NCBI GenBank assembly: GCA_002320455.1
Contig: DCKU01000142.1
Location: 6,597-53,703 of the forward strand
Direction of reading: 5' to 3'
DNA: 47,107 bases
Source: Salinisphaera sp. UBA1666
GTDB lineage: Bacteria; Pseudomonadota; Gammaproteobacteria; Nevskiales; Salinisphaeraceae
Within the stretch, counting starts at the first letter, position 1. Each line of letters starts with the position of its first letter. Under the pieces are notes generated by a model. The model ran no database searches. It was not told where the DNA came from and saw nothing but the letters and a program-made list of their open reading frames with translations. The position numbers and the translations under genes were made by a program. Shown piece after piece: positions 38,430-47,107 of this stretch.

Positions 38430-39386
38430 CTAGGCAGGATATCGAGACGACTGTTCGACCGCTTGATTGATGCGTTCGAGTGTCTCGATCACCGCGATCG
38501 CCGAGCGACCGCTGGAGCGCGGCGCCTCGCGGTCAGCAAGCCTATCCACAAAATGCGACAGCTCCAGCGCCAGCGGCTGGCCGTCGCCGCGATGCACGAT
38601 CTCACTGCCCTCGTCGTGATTCTGGAGCTGATCGTCGATCCAGCGCCGGTGAAGCGTGACGGTCTGGGCGATCTCGTCGTAGACGAGCATGCCGGCCGAG
38701 CCGCGCAGGATGGTGCGACGCGTGGTCTCCGGCCAGAGCCATGAGGTATGCAGATTGCCGCGCACGCCTTTGGCGAACTCGAGGTGGACGTGCACCTCGT
38801 CTTCGACCGCCAGGCCTAGCATGCGATGGCCAGTCGCTCGCACCCGGTCGGGGGCGGTGCCCGTTAGATACAACATGACCGCCATGTCGTGAACGCCGAT
38901 ATCCCAGATGACGTTTTCGGCGCTCCGCGCCCGGCCCAGATTGAGCCTCTCGTGCCGAATCGAGAACAGCTGACCGAGATGGCCGGCCTCGACGTACGCC
39001 TTCATCCACGCAATTGCCGGCTGGTACATCAACAGATGGCCGACCATTAGAATACGCTGGCGGCGATCCGCGATATCCACGAGCTCGCGCGCCTCGGCCG
39101 AGGTGGGCGTCAACGGCTTTTCGACGAAGACATCTTTACCGGCTTCCAGGGCGGCCGAAGCGATCTCATAGTGAGAAGCGGTGGGCGTGGCGATCGCTAC
39201 CGCATCACACTCCGAGGCAAGCGCGGCTCGCCAATCAGCGAACAGCGACAGATCCGGGTGCTCTTCGGCGTAAGCGTTCAAGCGCTCGTTATTGCTCTCG
39301 ACGATACCCGCAAGCACGCCCAGATCTTCTAAATTGCGTATGACGTTGCGGCCCCAGGCCCCGGCGCCGATGGCAACGATCTTCAT
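38430..39386 (-). CDS. Gfo/Idh/MocA family NAD(P)-dependent sugar oxidoreductase
   Basis: A 318-residue dehydrogenase. The N-terminal Rossmann fold starts at residue 1 with GAGAWGRNVIRNL. The ATPTASHYEIASAAL segment and the catalytic-lysine motif VEKPL (about 90-95) are in place, followed by VGHLLMYQPAI and the substrate-domain motif WDIGVHDMAVMLYL. This combination resembles WlbA/WbpB-type enzymes that oxidise UDP-N-acetylglucosaminuronate, but many Gfo/Idh members share it, so substrate is not fixed. It is cytoplasmic. It lies 82 bases downstream of glmS on the same strand and upstream of the giant surface-protein gene, a position that would suit glycan synthesis. No terminator was recognised after its stop. 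Confidence 0.85.
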   Translation of the reverse strand: MKIVAIGAGAWGRNVIRNLEDLGVLAGIVESNNERLNAYAEEHPDLSLFADWRAALASECDAVAIATPTASHYEIASAALEAGKDVFVEKPLTPTSAEARELVDIADRRQRILMVGHLLMYQPAIAWMKAYVEAGHLGQLFSIRHERLNLGRARSAENVIWDIGVHDMAVMLYLTGTAPDRVRATGHRMLGLAVEDEVHVHLEFAKGVRGNLHTSWLWPETTRRTILRGSAGMLVYDEIAQTVTLHRRWIDDQLQNHDEGSEIVHRGDGQPLALELSHFVDRLADREAPRSSGRSAIAVIETLERINQAVEQSSRYPA

Positions 39387-39468
39387 CGTATTAAGTCCGA
39401 ATCGGGTTCAATGAGCCGTTATCTTAACGAGTCAGCTCGATTGCGCCGGATCAGCTACGCCCGGGCCG

Positions 39469-41298
39469 CTACTCCACGGTGACCGATTTCGCGAGGTTAC
39501 GCGGCTGGTCGACATCCGTGCCTTTGGCCACAGCCACGTGATACGCGAGAAGCTGTAGCGGCACGGTATACACAATGGGCGCGATTGACTCGGGCACGTG
39601 GGGCATATCGATGACGGTCATCCCGTCACCGGATTTAAGGCCCGCGCCTTCGTCGGCCAGCACGAACAGCTGACCGCCGCGGGCCCGCACTTCCTGCAGG
39701 TTAGATTTGACTTTTTCCAACCAGTCGTCGGCCGGGGCAATCGCGACGACGGGCATATCGTCGTCGACGAGCGCCAGCGGGCCGTGCTTGAGCTCACCGG
39801 CCGCATAGGCTTCGGCGTGGAGATACGAAATCTCCTTGAGCTTGAGCGCCCCTTCCATGGCGATGGGATACATCGGCCCGCGCCCTAGAAACAGCGCGTG
39901 ATGCTTGTCAACGAACGCCGCCGCCAGCTCGGCGATTGCCGAGTCCAGGCCCAGTGCGGCATCGATCGACGAGCCCATGAGCTGCAGTTCGCGGGCCACG
40001 ACCTCGGCCGCGGCATTGGGCTGGGCGAGCATGCCGGACAGCATGGCCAGACAGACCAGCTGGGTCGTGAATGCCTTGGTCGAGGCCACACCGATCTCGG
40101 GACCAGCCCGGGTCATAAGCACCAGATCCGACTCGCGTGTCAACGAGGTTTCGGGCTTGTTGCAGATGGCCAGAGTGGCCAGATAGTTGGCGCCGCTCGG
40201 CAACGACTTGGCATAACGCAGCGCGGCCAGCGTGTCCGCGGTCTCGCCCGACTGCGAGAGCGTAACGAACAGGCAGTTATCGGGCACCACGGGGCTGCGA
40301 TAGCGAAACTCACTAGCCAGTTCGACGTTGCAGGGGATACCCGCACGGGCCTCGATCCAATAACGGGCCACACAGCCGGCGTGATAGCTGGTGCCACAGG
40401 CCACGATATGCACGGATTTAACACGCGATAGCAGTGCCTCGGCCTCGGGGCCGATCGCCGCGGCCAGCGGCCCGGCCTCACCCAGACGCCCCTGCCAGGT
40501 TTCAGTCAGCACCCGCGACTGCTCGTAGATCTCCTTGAGCATGAAGTGGCGATAGCCGGCTTTTTCCGTGGCTTCCAGCGACAACTCCGACTCTTGCACG
40601 GGTCGCTCGACGGGCTGTCCTTCGATATCGGTCAGCGAAAACGTCTTCGGCTGAAGCACCGCGATATCACCGTCTTCGAGATAGACGAAGCGACGCGTCA
40701 CCGGCAGCAGCGCAGCCAGATCAGAGGCAACGAAGTGCTCACCGATACCCACGCCCAGCACCAGCGGCGAGCCGCGCCGGGTGGCCACCAGCGTATCCGG
40801 GTCGTCGATGGCCACTACGGCCAGCGCATAGGCGCCGTGTAGCTCGGCCGCCGCCGTGCGCACGGCGGTGGCCAGGTCTTCACACTGTTCGCGATAGAAC
40901 GCGATCAGATGGGCGATGACCTCCGTATCGGTTTCGGATGTGAACATATATCCGGCGTCGACCAACCGCTCGCGCAGGGGCTCGTGGTTTTCGATGATGC
41001 CGTTGTGCACGACCGCCACGCGATCTGACGAGGCATGCGGATGCGCGTTGGCCTCAGTCACCCCACCGTGGGTGGCCCAGCGGGTATGGGCGACACCCAA
41101 CCGGCCGGGCAGGCCCGTCTCGCCCATGGCCTCGGCCAAAGCAGCCACCTTGCCGACCGCTCGTTGACGCACCAGGCGCCCGTCATCGACCAGCGCCATG
41201 CCCGCCGAGTCGTAGCCGCGGTATTCGAGCCGTCGCAGGCCTTCGAGCAGAATGGCCGAGACGTCACGCTGCGCGCTAGCGCCAACGATGCCGCACAT
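39469..41298 (-). CDS. glmS: Glutamine-fructose-6-phosphate aminotransferase (isomerising)
   Basis: A 609-residue enzyme making glucosamine-6-phosphate from fructose-6-phosphate and glutamine, the first committed step to UDP-GlcNAc for peptidoglycan and LPS. It opens MCGIVGA, so Cys2 is the glutaminase nucleophile after Met removal. Also visible are RRLEYRGYDSAG, HTRWATHGG, the SIS isomerase signatures CGTSYHAG and SQSGETADTLAALR, the ASTKAFTTQ loop, and the canonical end DQPRNLAKSVTVE. Length matches E. coli GlmS (609). It follows glmU by 53 bases, as in the common glmUS operon. I saw no glmS ribozyme or GlmZ-like element in that short gap. Confidence 0.97.
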   Translation of the reverse strand: MCGIVGASAQRDVSAILLEGLRRLEYRGYDSAGMALVDDGRLVRQRAVGKVAALAEAMGETGLPGRLGVAHTRWATHGGVTEANAHPHASSDRVAVVHNGIIENHEPLRERLVDAGYMFTSETDTEVIAHLIAFYREQCEDLATAVRTAAAELHGAYALAVVAIDDPDTLVATRRGSPLVLGVGIGEHFVASDLAALLPVTRRFVYLEDGDIAVLQPKTFSLTDIEGQPVERPVQESELSLEATEKAGYRHFMLKEIYEQSRVLTETWQGRLGEAGPLAAAIGPEAEALLSRVKSVHIVACGTSYHAGCVARYWIEARAGIPCNVELASEFRYRSPVVPDNCLFVTLSQSGETADTLAALRYAKSLPSGANYLATLAICNKPETSLTRESDLVLMTRAGPEIGVASTKAFTTQLVCLAMLSGMLAQPNAAAEVVARELQLMGSSIDAALGLDSAIAELAAAFVDKHHALFLGRGPMYPIAMEGALKLKEISYLHAEAYAAGELKHGPLALVDDDMPVVAIAPADDWLEKVKSNLQEVRARGGQLFVLADEGAGLKSGDGMTVIDMPHVPESIAPIVYTVPLQLLAYHVAVAKGTDVDQPRNLAKSVTVE

Positions 41299-41351
41299 AG
41301 AGTGTTCCTAAAAATAGCTTTGAAATGAGGCCGTACGCGTGGCGGCCGGTC

Positions 41352-42716
41352 TTAGGCTTGTTTCGTGGGCCGGCGCCAGCCCGTGACAGTGCTCTGGCGC
41401 ACGCGCGACAGCGTGAGCGCACCGGCCGGCGCATCCTTGGTCACGGTCGAGCCGGCACCGATGGTCGCGCCGGCACCCACCGAAACGGGAGCCACCAGCT
41501 GACAGTCGGAGCCAATGAACGCATCGTCTCCAATCCGAGTGATGTGCTTGTTCGCGCCGTCGTAGTTACAGGTAATCACGCCCGCACCGATATTGACGCC
41601 GGCGCCCACCTCGGCATCACCGACATAACTCAAATGATTGATCTTGCTGGCTTCGCCGAGTCGTGTTTTTTTCGTTTCGACGAAGTTGCCGATCTTAGCG
41701 CGGTCGGCGACGTGGGTATCCGGCCGCAGTCGCGCAAACGGCCCGATGGCACAACGCCGGCCGATAGTCGCGCCTTCGATCACGCTATGGGCCTCGATGC
41801 GCGTGTCGTCGTCGATAGCGCAGTTCTTGAGCACCACGTGCGGCCCAATGACCACGTTATCGCCAAGCGTGACCTGGCCTTCGACCACCACGCCGACATC
41901 AATTTCGCTGTCGCGCCCGGCGCGCAGTGCCCCACGCAGATCAAAACGGGCCGGGTCTCGCAGGGTCAAGCCTGCGGCCATGAGCGCATCGGCCTGACGC
42001 CGCTGGAATAGCCGCTCGGCCCGGGCCAAATCGAGCTTGTTGTTGATGCCCTGGGTCTCGGCTTCGGTAGCGGCCTGGCCCGCCGTAACGGGCGCACCGT
42101 CGGCGGCCGCCAGTGCGACACAGTCGGTCAGGTAGTACTCGCCCTGATCGTTGTCGTCGGTCAATCGCGACAGCCAGTCGCGCAGCGCTGCCGCCCCCGC
42201 GCAGAGCAGACCGGTATTGGTTTCCTGGATGTGTCGCTCGCCGGCATCGGCATCGCGCTCTTCGACAATCCGCTGCACGCGGTTGTTGTCATCGCGCACG
42301 ATACGCCCATAACCGGTCGGATCCGCCAGCACTACCGTCAAAAGCGCCAAGGCGCCGTTGTCGGCAGCGGCCACGAGATTCGATAACGTGTTGGCGCGCA
42401 CCAGCGGTACGTCGCCATAGAGCACCAGCACGCGTGCGTCATCGGGCACGTGATCCATAGCCTGACCCACAGCATGCCCGGTGCCCAACTGCTCGGCCTG
42501 ATAGACCCAGTTGACCGGCATGTCCGTCAGGGCCTGCTGGACCCGCTCGCCGCCGTGGCCATAGACCACGTGGATGGCCGCAGGGTCCAGCGCCTGGGCG
42601 GTTTCGACCACGTGGCGAAGCAGCGGCCGGTCCCCCAGCGGCTGCAGGACCTTGGGCAGCGCCGAGTTCATGCGTTTGCCCTGGCCGGCCGCCAGAATCA
42701 CGATATGCAGCGACAT
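41352..42716 (-). CDS. glmU: Bifunctional UDP-GlcNAc pyrophosphorylase / glucosamine-1-phosphate acetyltransferase
   Basis: A 454-residue cytoplasmic enzyme that acetylates GlcN-1-P and then couples it to UTP, giving UDP-GlcNAc. The N-terminal half has the nucleotidyltransferase signature LAAGQGKRMNSALPKVLQPL and LYGDVPL; the C-terminal half is a left-handed beta helix of hexapeptide repeats, with LSYVGDAEVGAGVNIGAG, NYDGANKH and FIGSDCQLVAPV. Length agrees with E. coli GlmU (456). It starts 31 bases after opgH ends and is followed by glmS, so the five genes from opgG to the Gfo/Idh gene may be co-transcribed. Confidence 0.97.
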   Translation of the reverse strand: MSLHIVILAAGQGKRMNSALPKVLQPLGDRPLLRHVVETAQALDPAAIHVVYGHGGERVQQALTDMPVNWVYQAEQLGTGHAVGQAMDHVPDDARVLVLYGDVPLVRANTLSNLVAAADNGALALLTVVLADPTGYGRIVRDDNNRVQRIVEERDADAGERHIQETNTGLLCAGAAALRDWLSRLTDDNDQGEYYLTDCVALAAADGAPVTAGQAATEAETQGINNKLDLARAERLFQRRQADALMAAGLTLRDPARFDLRGALRAGRDSEIDVGVVVEGQVTLGDNVVIGPHVVLKNCAIDDDTRIEAHSVIEGATIGRRCAIGPFARLRPDTHVADRAKIGNFVETKKTRLGEASKINHLSYVGDAEVGAGVNIGAGVITCNYDGANKHITRIGDDAFIGSDCQLVAPVSVGAGATIGAGSTVTKDAPAGALTLSRVRQSTVTGWRRPTKQA

Positions 42717-42747
42717 GACGCGGTATCCAATCGAATTGATAGAGTGA

Positions 42748-45237
42748 CTATACCGGGGCAGCGGCCGGCCTGTCAGAGGCCTGAACCCAGGCCGGCCAAT
42801 CGGGCATGCGCCAGATCGCGGCGTGCAGATCCTGCATGCGCTGCGGATCGGCCAACAGATTGACCTGTTCGCTCGTGGACAGCGCGTCCGGCCCCTCGGC
42901 CAGTAGGCGTTCGCCCAGCTCGTGACGATAAGCCTCGAGCTCCGCGGACAGCCGTCGCCGCCGGCCCAACAGGCTCACATGCAACGCATTGAGCCTGGGA
43001 TCGACCAGCAGATCGGTCAGATTGGCTTCGGGGACGGGGGTGTCGTTTAGTGCGGCGACACGGGCGATTTCCTCGGGCGGCGCGACTTCCTCGGGAATCT
43101 GCTGAAGATTCTGGCGCGACATCGCCCGGCCCAGATTCACGCTCGAGGTCAGCACCGTAATGACGGGCGCGATGAACAGCGGCACGAGAATCGGCAACAG
43201 CCAGGGAAAGAAGCCCGGCGTGTAGATATAAAGCACCGTTCCCCAGGCCACGGCCAGGATCATGCCGGGCAGATGAAAGCGGGTTGCCGCCCACCAGGGC
43301 ACGGTCGCGTCTTCACGCTGCTGATTGTTCCACTTGACCTGTTTGCCGATCAGCGTCGTGGCCACGAACACGGTATGCGCGAGCATACGAATCGGGGCCA
43401 GCAGCGAGGTCAGCAAGATCTCGATCAGCGTCGAGCCGATCAGATTACCCACGCCGCCGAACAGCTTGTGCTCACCGCGCGCGATGATCATGCCCATGCC
43501 CACGATCTTGGGCAGGAACAGCACGACGAGCGTTGCATAGAACAACGTCAGCGCCCAGATCGGCTGCCACACCGGCCACGATGGAAACAGCGCCCCCGGC
43601 GACGGGAAATAATCCGGCGTGCTGATGGCTTCCATCACCGCTTCGAACGACGACAGCACCAAGAACACGAACCAGATCGCCGCGGAGGTGTAGGCCATCA
43701 CGCCGTTGGCAAACAGCGCCCGGTGGGCCGGCGCCAGGTTATCGGAAAACAACAGTCGTAGATGCTGGATGTTGCCCTGGCACCAGCGTCGGTCGCGGCC
43801 CAGCTCGTCGATGAGGCTGGGCGGCACCTCTTCGTAACTGCCGGGCAAATCATAGGCGATATACACGCCCCAACCGGCCCGGCGCATGAGTGCCGCCTCG
43901 ACGAAATCATGCGACAGGATCTCGCCCGACAGGGCCCCGCGCCCCGGCAGGCGCGGCAGGGCGCAATGATCCATGAACGGCGCGATGCGGATGATGGCGT
44001 TATGGCCCCAGTAGTGGGCGTTGTCCAGATGCCAGTAGTGCAGACCGGCAGCGAACATACGCCCATAAACGCGGGTCGCGAACTGTTGTACGCGGGCCAA
44101 CACACTCACGCGGTTGACCGCCGTCGGCGGGGTCTGGATCAGCCCCACGCTGGGGTTGGCCTGCATGCGATCGACCATGGCCGTGAGCGTGGAGCCGACC
44201 ATGATCGAGTCGGCGTCCAGCACGATCATGTAACGATAGTGCCCGCCCCAGCGCCGACAGAAGTCGGCCAGGTTGCCGCTCTTGCGCTTGACGCGTGCAC
44301 GCCGGCGCCGATAGTGCAGCCGGCCGAACATGCCCAGCGCCTGACAGGTGGCCGCCCAGGTCTGTTGCTCGGCGGCAATGGTGTCGGGCTTGACCGAATC
44401 ACTCAGGACAAAGACATGAAACTCGTCCAGGCGGCCGGTCGCCGACAGCGACTCGATCATGGCCTGAAGCCCGGCAAACGTTCGTGTGACGTCCTCTTCG
44501 TAGATCGGCATCACGATCGCGGTGCGCGCGGGCGACAGGTCCGGCTCGGCGTCGCCGGCCGTGTGCGCTTGGCCATGCGGCGTCGCGCTGATGCGATATT
44601 TGTCGCCGCGCCAGAGCACGAAGAATCCGGCCATGGCGGTCCAGAAGCCCACGAGAATCCAGGCGAACAAGAGCGCCGCCAGCGCCAGAATCACGATTTC
44701 CAGCGGCGTGCCGCCCTGATGCGGAAGCACGGTCAACATGTAAAAGGTGGCACCGGCCGCCGGCAGCGCTACCAGGATAAACAGAAACAGCTGCCTCAGG
44801 CGTACCACACCCCGTAGCCGGCTCGGTACCGCTTTCGGCACGCGCAGGCGACGATCCAGGCCGGGCAGCAGGCGCGCGATGACTTGCCAGGCTCTGCGAT
44901 CCACGCCGGCCGGCAACATCCCGCGACGCGCCATGCGCGGCATCGAGGCGCCCCGCAGTCCACCCCCGTCATGATCGGGACGGCGCAGCTCGGCAAGCTC
45001 GGGATAAGCCACCTCGATACGACCGATCAGCTCGGCCTCATCGCCCGCTTGTCCGGAAACCGCACGCTCCGCCAGCGCATCACGCAGGGCTTGCATGGCG
45101 GAGACAATATCCGGTGGGTTCTGCTCGGCAACGGTCGCGCGCAGCGCACTAGTGCGATCGGCATCGTCGGTTAACGTCGCCAGATACGCGTCAACGCGGG
45201 CCATCGGGGCGTTGGTCATGGGCTCTGATGCGCTCAC
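42748..45237 (-). CDS. opgH: Osmoregulated periplasmic glucan glucosyltransferase
   Basis: An 829-residue inner-membrane family-2 glycosyltransferase that polymerises glucose from UDP-glucose into the backbone of periplasmic glucans. After a cytoplasmic N-terminus come two membrane helices (about 145-215). The GT-A domain follows with MPIYEEDVTRTFAGL, the DAD metal site at 341-343 (VLDADSIM), and DRRWCQGN (Trp near 485), the QxxRW-type processive motif. Several more helices follow, and a cytoplasmic tail of about 130 residues. It overlaps opgG by 4 bases (ATGA), a sign of translational coupling, and OpgG and OpgH act together. Length is close to E. coli OpgH (847). Confidence 0.95.
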   Translation of the reverse strand: MSASEPMTNAPMARVDAYLATLTDDADRTSALRATVAEQNPPDIVSAMQALRDALAERAVSGQAGDEAELIGRIEVAYPELAELRRPDHDGGGLRGASMPRMARRGMLPAGVDRRAWQVIARLLPGLDRRLRVPKAVPSRLRGVVRLRQLFLFILVALPAAGATFYMLTVLPHQGGTPLEIVILALAALLFAWILVGFWTAMAGFFVLWRGDKYRISATPHGQAHTAGDAEPDLSPARTAIVMPIYEEDVTRTFAGLQAMIESLSATGRLDEFHVFVLSDSVKPDTIAAEQQTWAATCQALGMFGRLHYRRRRARVKRKSGNLADFCRRWGGHYRYMIVLDADSIMVGSTLTAMVDRMQANPSVGLIQTPPTAVNRVSVLARVQQFATRVYGRMFAAGLHYWHLDNAHYWGHNAIIRIAPFMDHCALPRLPGRGALSGEILSHDFVEAALMRRAGWGVYIAYDLPGSYEEVPPSLIDELGRDRRWCQGNIQHLRLLFSDNLAPAHRALFANGVMAYTSAAIWFVFLVLSSFEAVMEAISTPDYFPSPGALFPSWPVWQPIWALTLFYATLVVLFLPKIVGMGMIIARGEHKLFGGVGNLIGSTLIEILLTSLLAPIRMLAHTVFVATTLIGKQVKWNNQQREDATVPWWAATRFHLPGMILAVAWGTVLYIYTPGFFPWLLPILVPLFIAPVITVLTSSVNLGRAMSRQNLQQIPEEVAPPEEIARVAALNDTPVPEANLTDLLVDPRLNALHVSLLGRRRRLSAELEAYRHELGERLLAEGPDALSTSEQVNLLADPQRMQDLHAAIWRMPDWPAWVQASDRPAAAPV

Positions 45238-46892
45238 GGATTCGCCAGCTGGTAGTTCCAGGTCTCAGTCAGCCCGCCGCCGTTTGCATCCGCCAGATAG
45301 GCGCGAAGATTCAGGGGCGATCCAAGCGCCTGCGTCGGCACCAGAAAGCTCAATCGCCAGCCGCCCGTATGCGGATTGCGCCGCGCGCGGATGTTGTTGA
45401 GCGTCACGTCGCGCCCGGCATTCACCCGTGCCTTGACCGAGTTCGGATCATCGAGCTTGTTCAGGCTGGCGCCGACGAAATCGATGGCGACCTTGACCTG
45501 GTTCTTCTGTTGCCCCGGCATGACCGCCGCCCGCCCGATGCGACTGGCCGCGACGTGCCCGAGCGATTTCGGTGCAATTTCGGCATCCGACCAGGTGATG
45601 TCGTAAGCAAAATGTAGCCGCTTGCCGGCCTTAACGGGCTCGGCGGGTACCCAGTAGAGATCAATATTGTCGTTGACTTCGGAATCCGAGGGGATCTCGA
45701 CCAGCTCTAGATGGCCCTTGCCCCAGTCGCCCTTGGGCGCGACCCACGCGTTAGGCCGCTGCTCGTAGTGATAATCCAGATCCTGATAATTGGCGAAGTC
45801 ACGATCGCGCTGTACCAGGCCGAAACCACGAACGTCGTTGGCGTCAAACTGGTTGAGCGCCAGCTTCGTCGGGTTGACCAGCGGACGCCAGAGCCATTCG
45901 CCGTTGGCTGATGAAATCAGCATGCCGTCGGAGTCGTGGGCCTCGGGGCGATAATCGTCAAGCCGCGACAAGCTGTTCTCCCCCCAGGTGAACATACTGG
46001 TCAGGGGGGCCACGCCGAGTTTGTCGATCGCCTTCCGGGTGAAGAGCGTCGCCTCGACCTCGGTCTTTGTCGCCTCGCCCGGCGTCACCGTGAACTTGTA
46101 AGCGCCGGTGACGCTGGGCGAGTCCAGCAGCGCCATGATTGTGATGGTCTTGGCTGCCGGCTTGGGCTTGACCAGCCAGAAACGCGTGAAGTTGGGAAAC
46201 TCCTCGCCGTTTTGCATATCCGCCGTATCGATGGCCAAGCCTCGGGCCGATAGCCCGTAATGCGTGTCAGCAGCCAACGCGCGGAAGTACGACGCCCCCA
46301 AAAACGAGATCAGCTCGTCCTGTTTGTCCCGATCGTTCAGCGGGTAGGTCAGCTTGAAGCCGGCAAAGCCGGCGTCCTTGGGCACCTGCTTGGCCACGGC
46401 CGGCGACGGATAGTTGAAATCGTTCTTGTCGAAGGTGACCGGCGCGACCGTTTTGCCATCGACGGTGTAAATCTTGACCGTGTGCTCGTAAAACGAGCCC
46501 GGCGGGTAGAACAGACCTTGATACCCGCTTTTCTGATCGGCCCAAAGCGCTTGATCGCTCTTGGTGCTGATCTTGCCGAAATCGGAGGCCGAGATTTTCT
46601 CTAAGCTTTCGGGGACGCCTGGCGGTGCCTTGTAGCTCTTGGCAGCGCGCCCGCGAGCGAGCTCGGTCAGTGCGGCATAATCCGTGACCTGCTGATAGGG
46701 GTTGTCGCCGCCCTTGGACGTCTTATCGTTCGACGCCTTGTCACTCGCCGCTTTTTGCGAAGTGGCTTGTGATTTGGACGATGATTTCTGCTCGGCCCAG
46801 GCCGCACTCGACAGGCCTATACCGAGCAATAGCGCGCCCGAAACAACGCCAATCCGTGTCGCCGGCAACCGACGCAGTGTGTCCAACCCCAT
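45234..46892 (-). CDS. opgG: Periplasmic glucan biosynthesis protein OpgG
   Basis: A 552-residue periplasmic protein needed for osmoregulated glucan synthesis, likely acting on branching of the nascent glucan. A signal peptide with a clear hydrophobic core ends near SSAAWA (about 32). Residues 33-62 are a low-complexity Ser/Lys/Ala/Thr linker not usual in E. coli OpgG. The MdoG domain follows, with LFYPPGSFYEHTVKIY, FAGFKLTYPLN, LGASYFRALAADTHYGLSARGLAI, FTWGENS and the DSDGMLISSANGEWLWRPL region typical of OpgG/OpgD. OpgD is the main alternative; direct coupling to opgH and the absence of a Tat motif favour OpgG. Confidence 0.93.
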   Translation of the reverse strand: MGLDTLRRLPATRIGVVSGALLLGIGLSSAAWAEQKSSSKSQATSQKAASDKASNDKTSKGGDNPYQQVTDYAALTELARGRAAKSYKAPPGVPESLEKISASDFGKISTKSDQALWADQKSGYQGLFYPPGSFYEHTVKIYTVDGKTVAPVTFDKNDFNYPSPAVAKQVPKDAGFAGFKLTYPLNDRDKQDELISFLGASYFRALAADTHYGLSARGLAIDTADMQNGEEFPNFTRFWLVKPKPAAKTITIMALLDSPSVTGAYKFTVTPGEATKTEVEATLFTRKAIDKLGVAPLTSMFTWGENSLSRLDDYRPEAHDSDGMLISSANGEWLWRPLVNPTKLALNQFDANDVRGFGLVQRDRDFANYQDLDYHYEQRPNAWVAPKGDWGKGHLELVEIPSDSEVNDNIDLYWVPAEPVKAGKRLHFAYDITWSDAEIAPKSLGHVAASRIGRAAVMPGQQKNQVKVAIDFVGASLNKLDDPNSVKARVNAGRDVTLNNIRARRNPHTGGWRLSFLVPTQALGSPLNLRAYLADANGGGLTETWNYQLANP

Positions 46893-46923
46893 GTGCAGGC
46901 CTCTTTATTCGACGAATGAACGC

Positions 46924-46942
46924 ATGTCGCGGTAGGCGACAT
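46924..46942. promoter_or_regulatory. Perfect 7-base inverted repeat upstream of opgG
   Basis: ATGTCGC (46924-46930), spacer GGTAG, GCGACAT (46936-46942). It lies 31-50 bases before the opgG start in a 215-base stretch with no gene I can support. It could be a 5' leader hairpin or an operator; nothing seen decides between them. Confidence 0.35.
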
Positions 46943-47107
46943 CGTATCCCGTGATGCGTCTGCGGGCCGCCATCAAACGACAGCAGGCATGAGCAAACAA
47001 TGAACAGACCCTGGCAGCGATCGCCAGAGGCACCAGCCAGGGCCCGTTACCGATACGATGACTAGGGCGTGTCGTCATAAGATAAGGCGACGCATCGGCG
47101 GCCAAGC

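Noticed and set aside
41299..41351. glmS ribozyme/riboswitch or small-RNA target before glmS
   Set aside because: The glmU-glmS gap is only 53 bases, too short for the ribozyme, and glmS ribozymes belong mainly to Gram-positive bacteria.
46905..47105. 66-codon minus-strand frame upstream of opgG
   Set aside because: Arg/Ala-rich translation without domain, signal peptide or good ribosome binding site; more likely opgG leader or promoter DNA.

Overview
The window looks like chromosome of a GC-rich gammaproteobacterium, possibly a marine or halophilic lineage such as Salinisphaera. That placement rests on the opgGH and glmUS housekeeping pairs, ExoIII and an M3 oligopeptidase, plus an acidic, lysine-poor giant surface protein; it is an inference from gene style, not from a marker gene. 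No rRNA, tRNA, CRISPR, insertion sequence or phage gene was seen.

Layout, left to right. 1-2065 holds the 3' end of an oligopeptidase A gene (+), a DUF1499 lipoprotein (-) and exonuclease III (+). From 37883 down to 2062, all on the minus strand, runs one tightly packed six-gene set: a 9611-residue giant surface protein, a TolC-like outer-membrane factor, a SapC-family protein, a small HlyD-like adaptor, a GAF-HlyD fusion and an M50 protease-HlyD fusion. Gaps after the giant gene are 52, 13, 21, 18 and 3 bases. A 546-base gene-free and partly AT-rich stretch (37884-38429) lies upstream of the giant gene. 38430-46892, again on the minus strand, carries opgG-opgH (4-base overlap), glmU, glmS and a Gfo/Idh/MocA sugar oxidoreductase.

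How it may work. The giant protein has no Sec signal, no RTX nonapeptides and no LapA-type features, but starts with a LEPR-XLL motif and a DUF4347 domain with a caspase/CHAT-like His-Cys pair. About 37 dyads follow, each a putative-Ig (He_PIG) domain plus a VCBS/cadherin-like domain, and then two special C-terminal Ig-like domains. Its neighbours form a trans-envelope conduit with an outer-membrane factor and three lipoyl/HlyD adaptors, but no ABC ATPase. The inner-membrane part appears to be an intact site-2-type metalloprotease with an N-terminal PqqD-like domain. The outer-membrane factor ends in an Ig-like domain resembling the C-terminus of its presumed cargo. My main proposal is that this is a dedicated ABC-less export, processing and retention system for a giant adhesin or S-layer-like protein. 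The flanking glm and opg genes supply amino-sugar and periplasmic glucan metabolism and need not be part of it.
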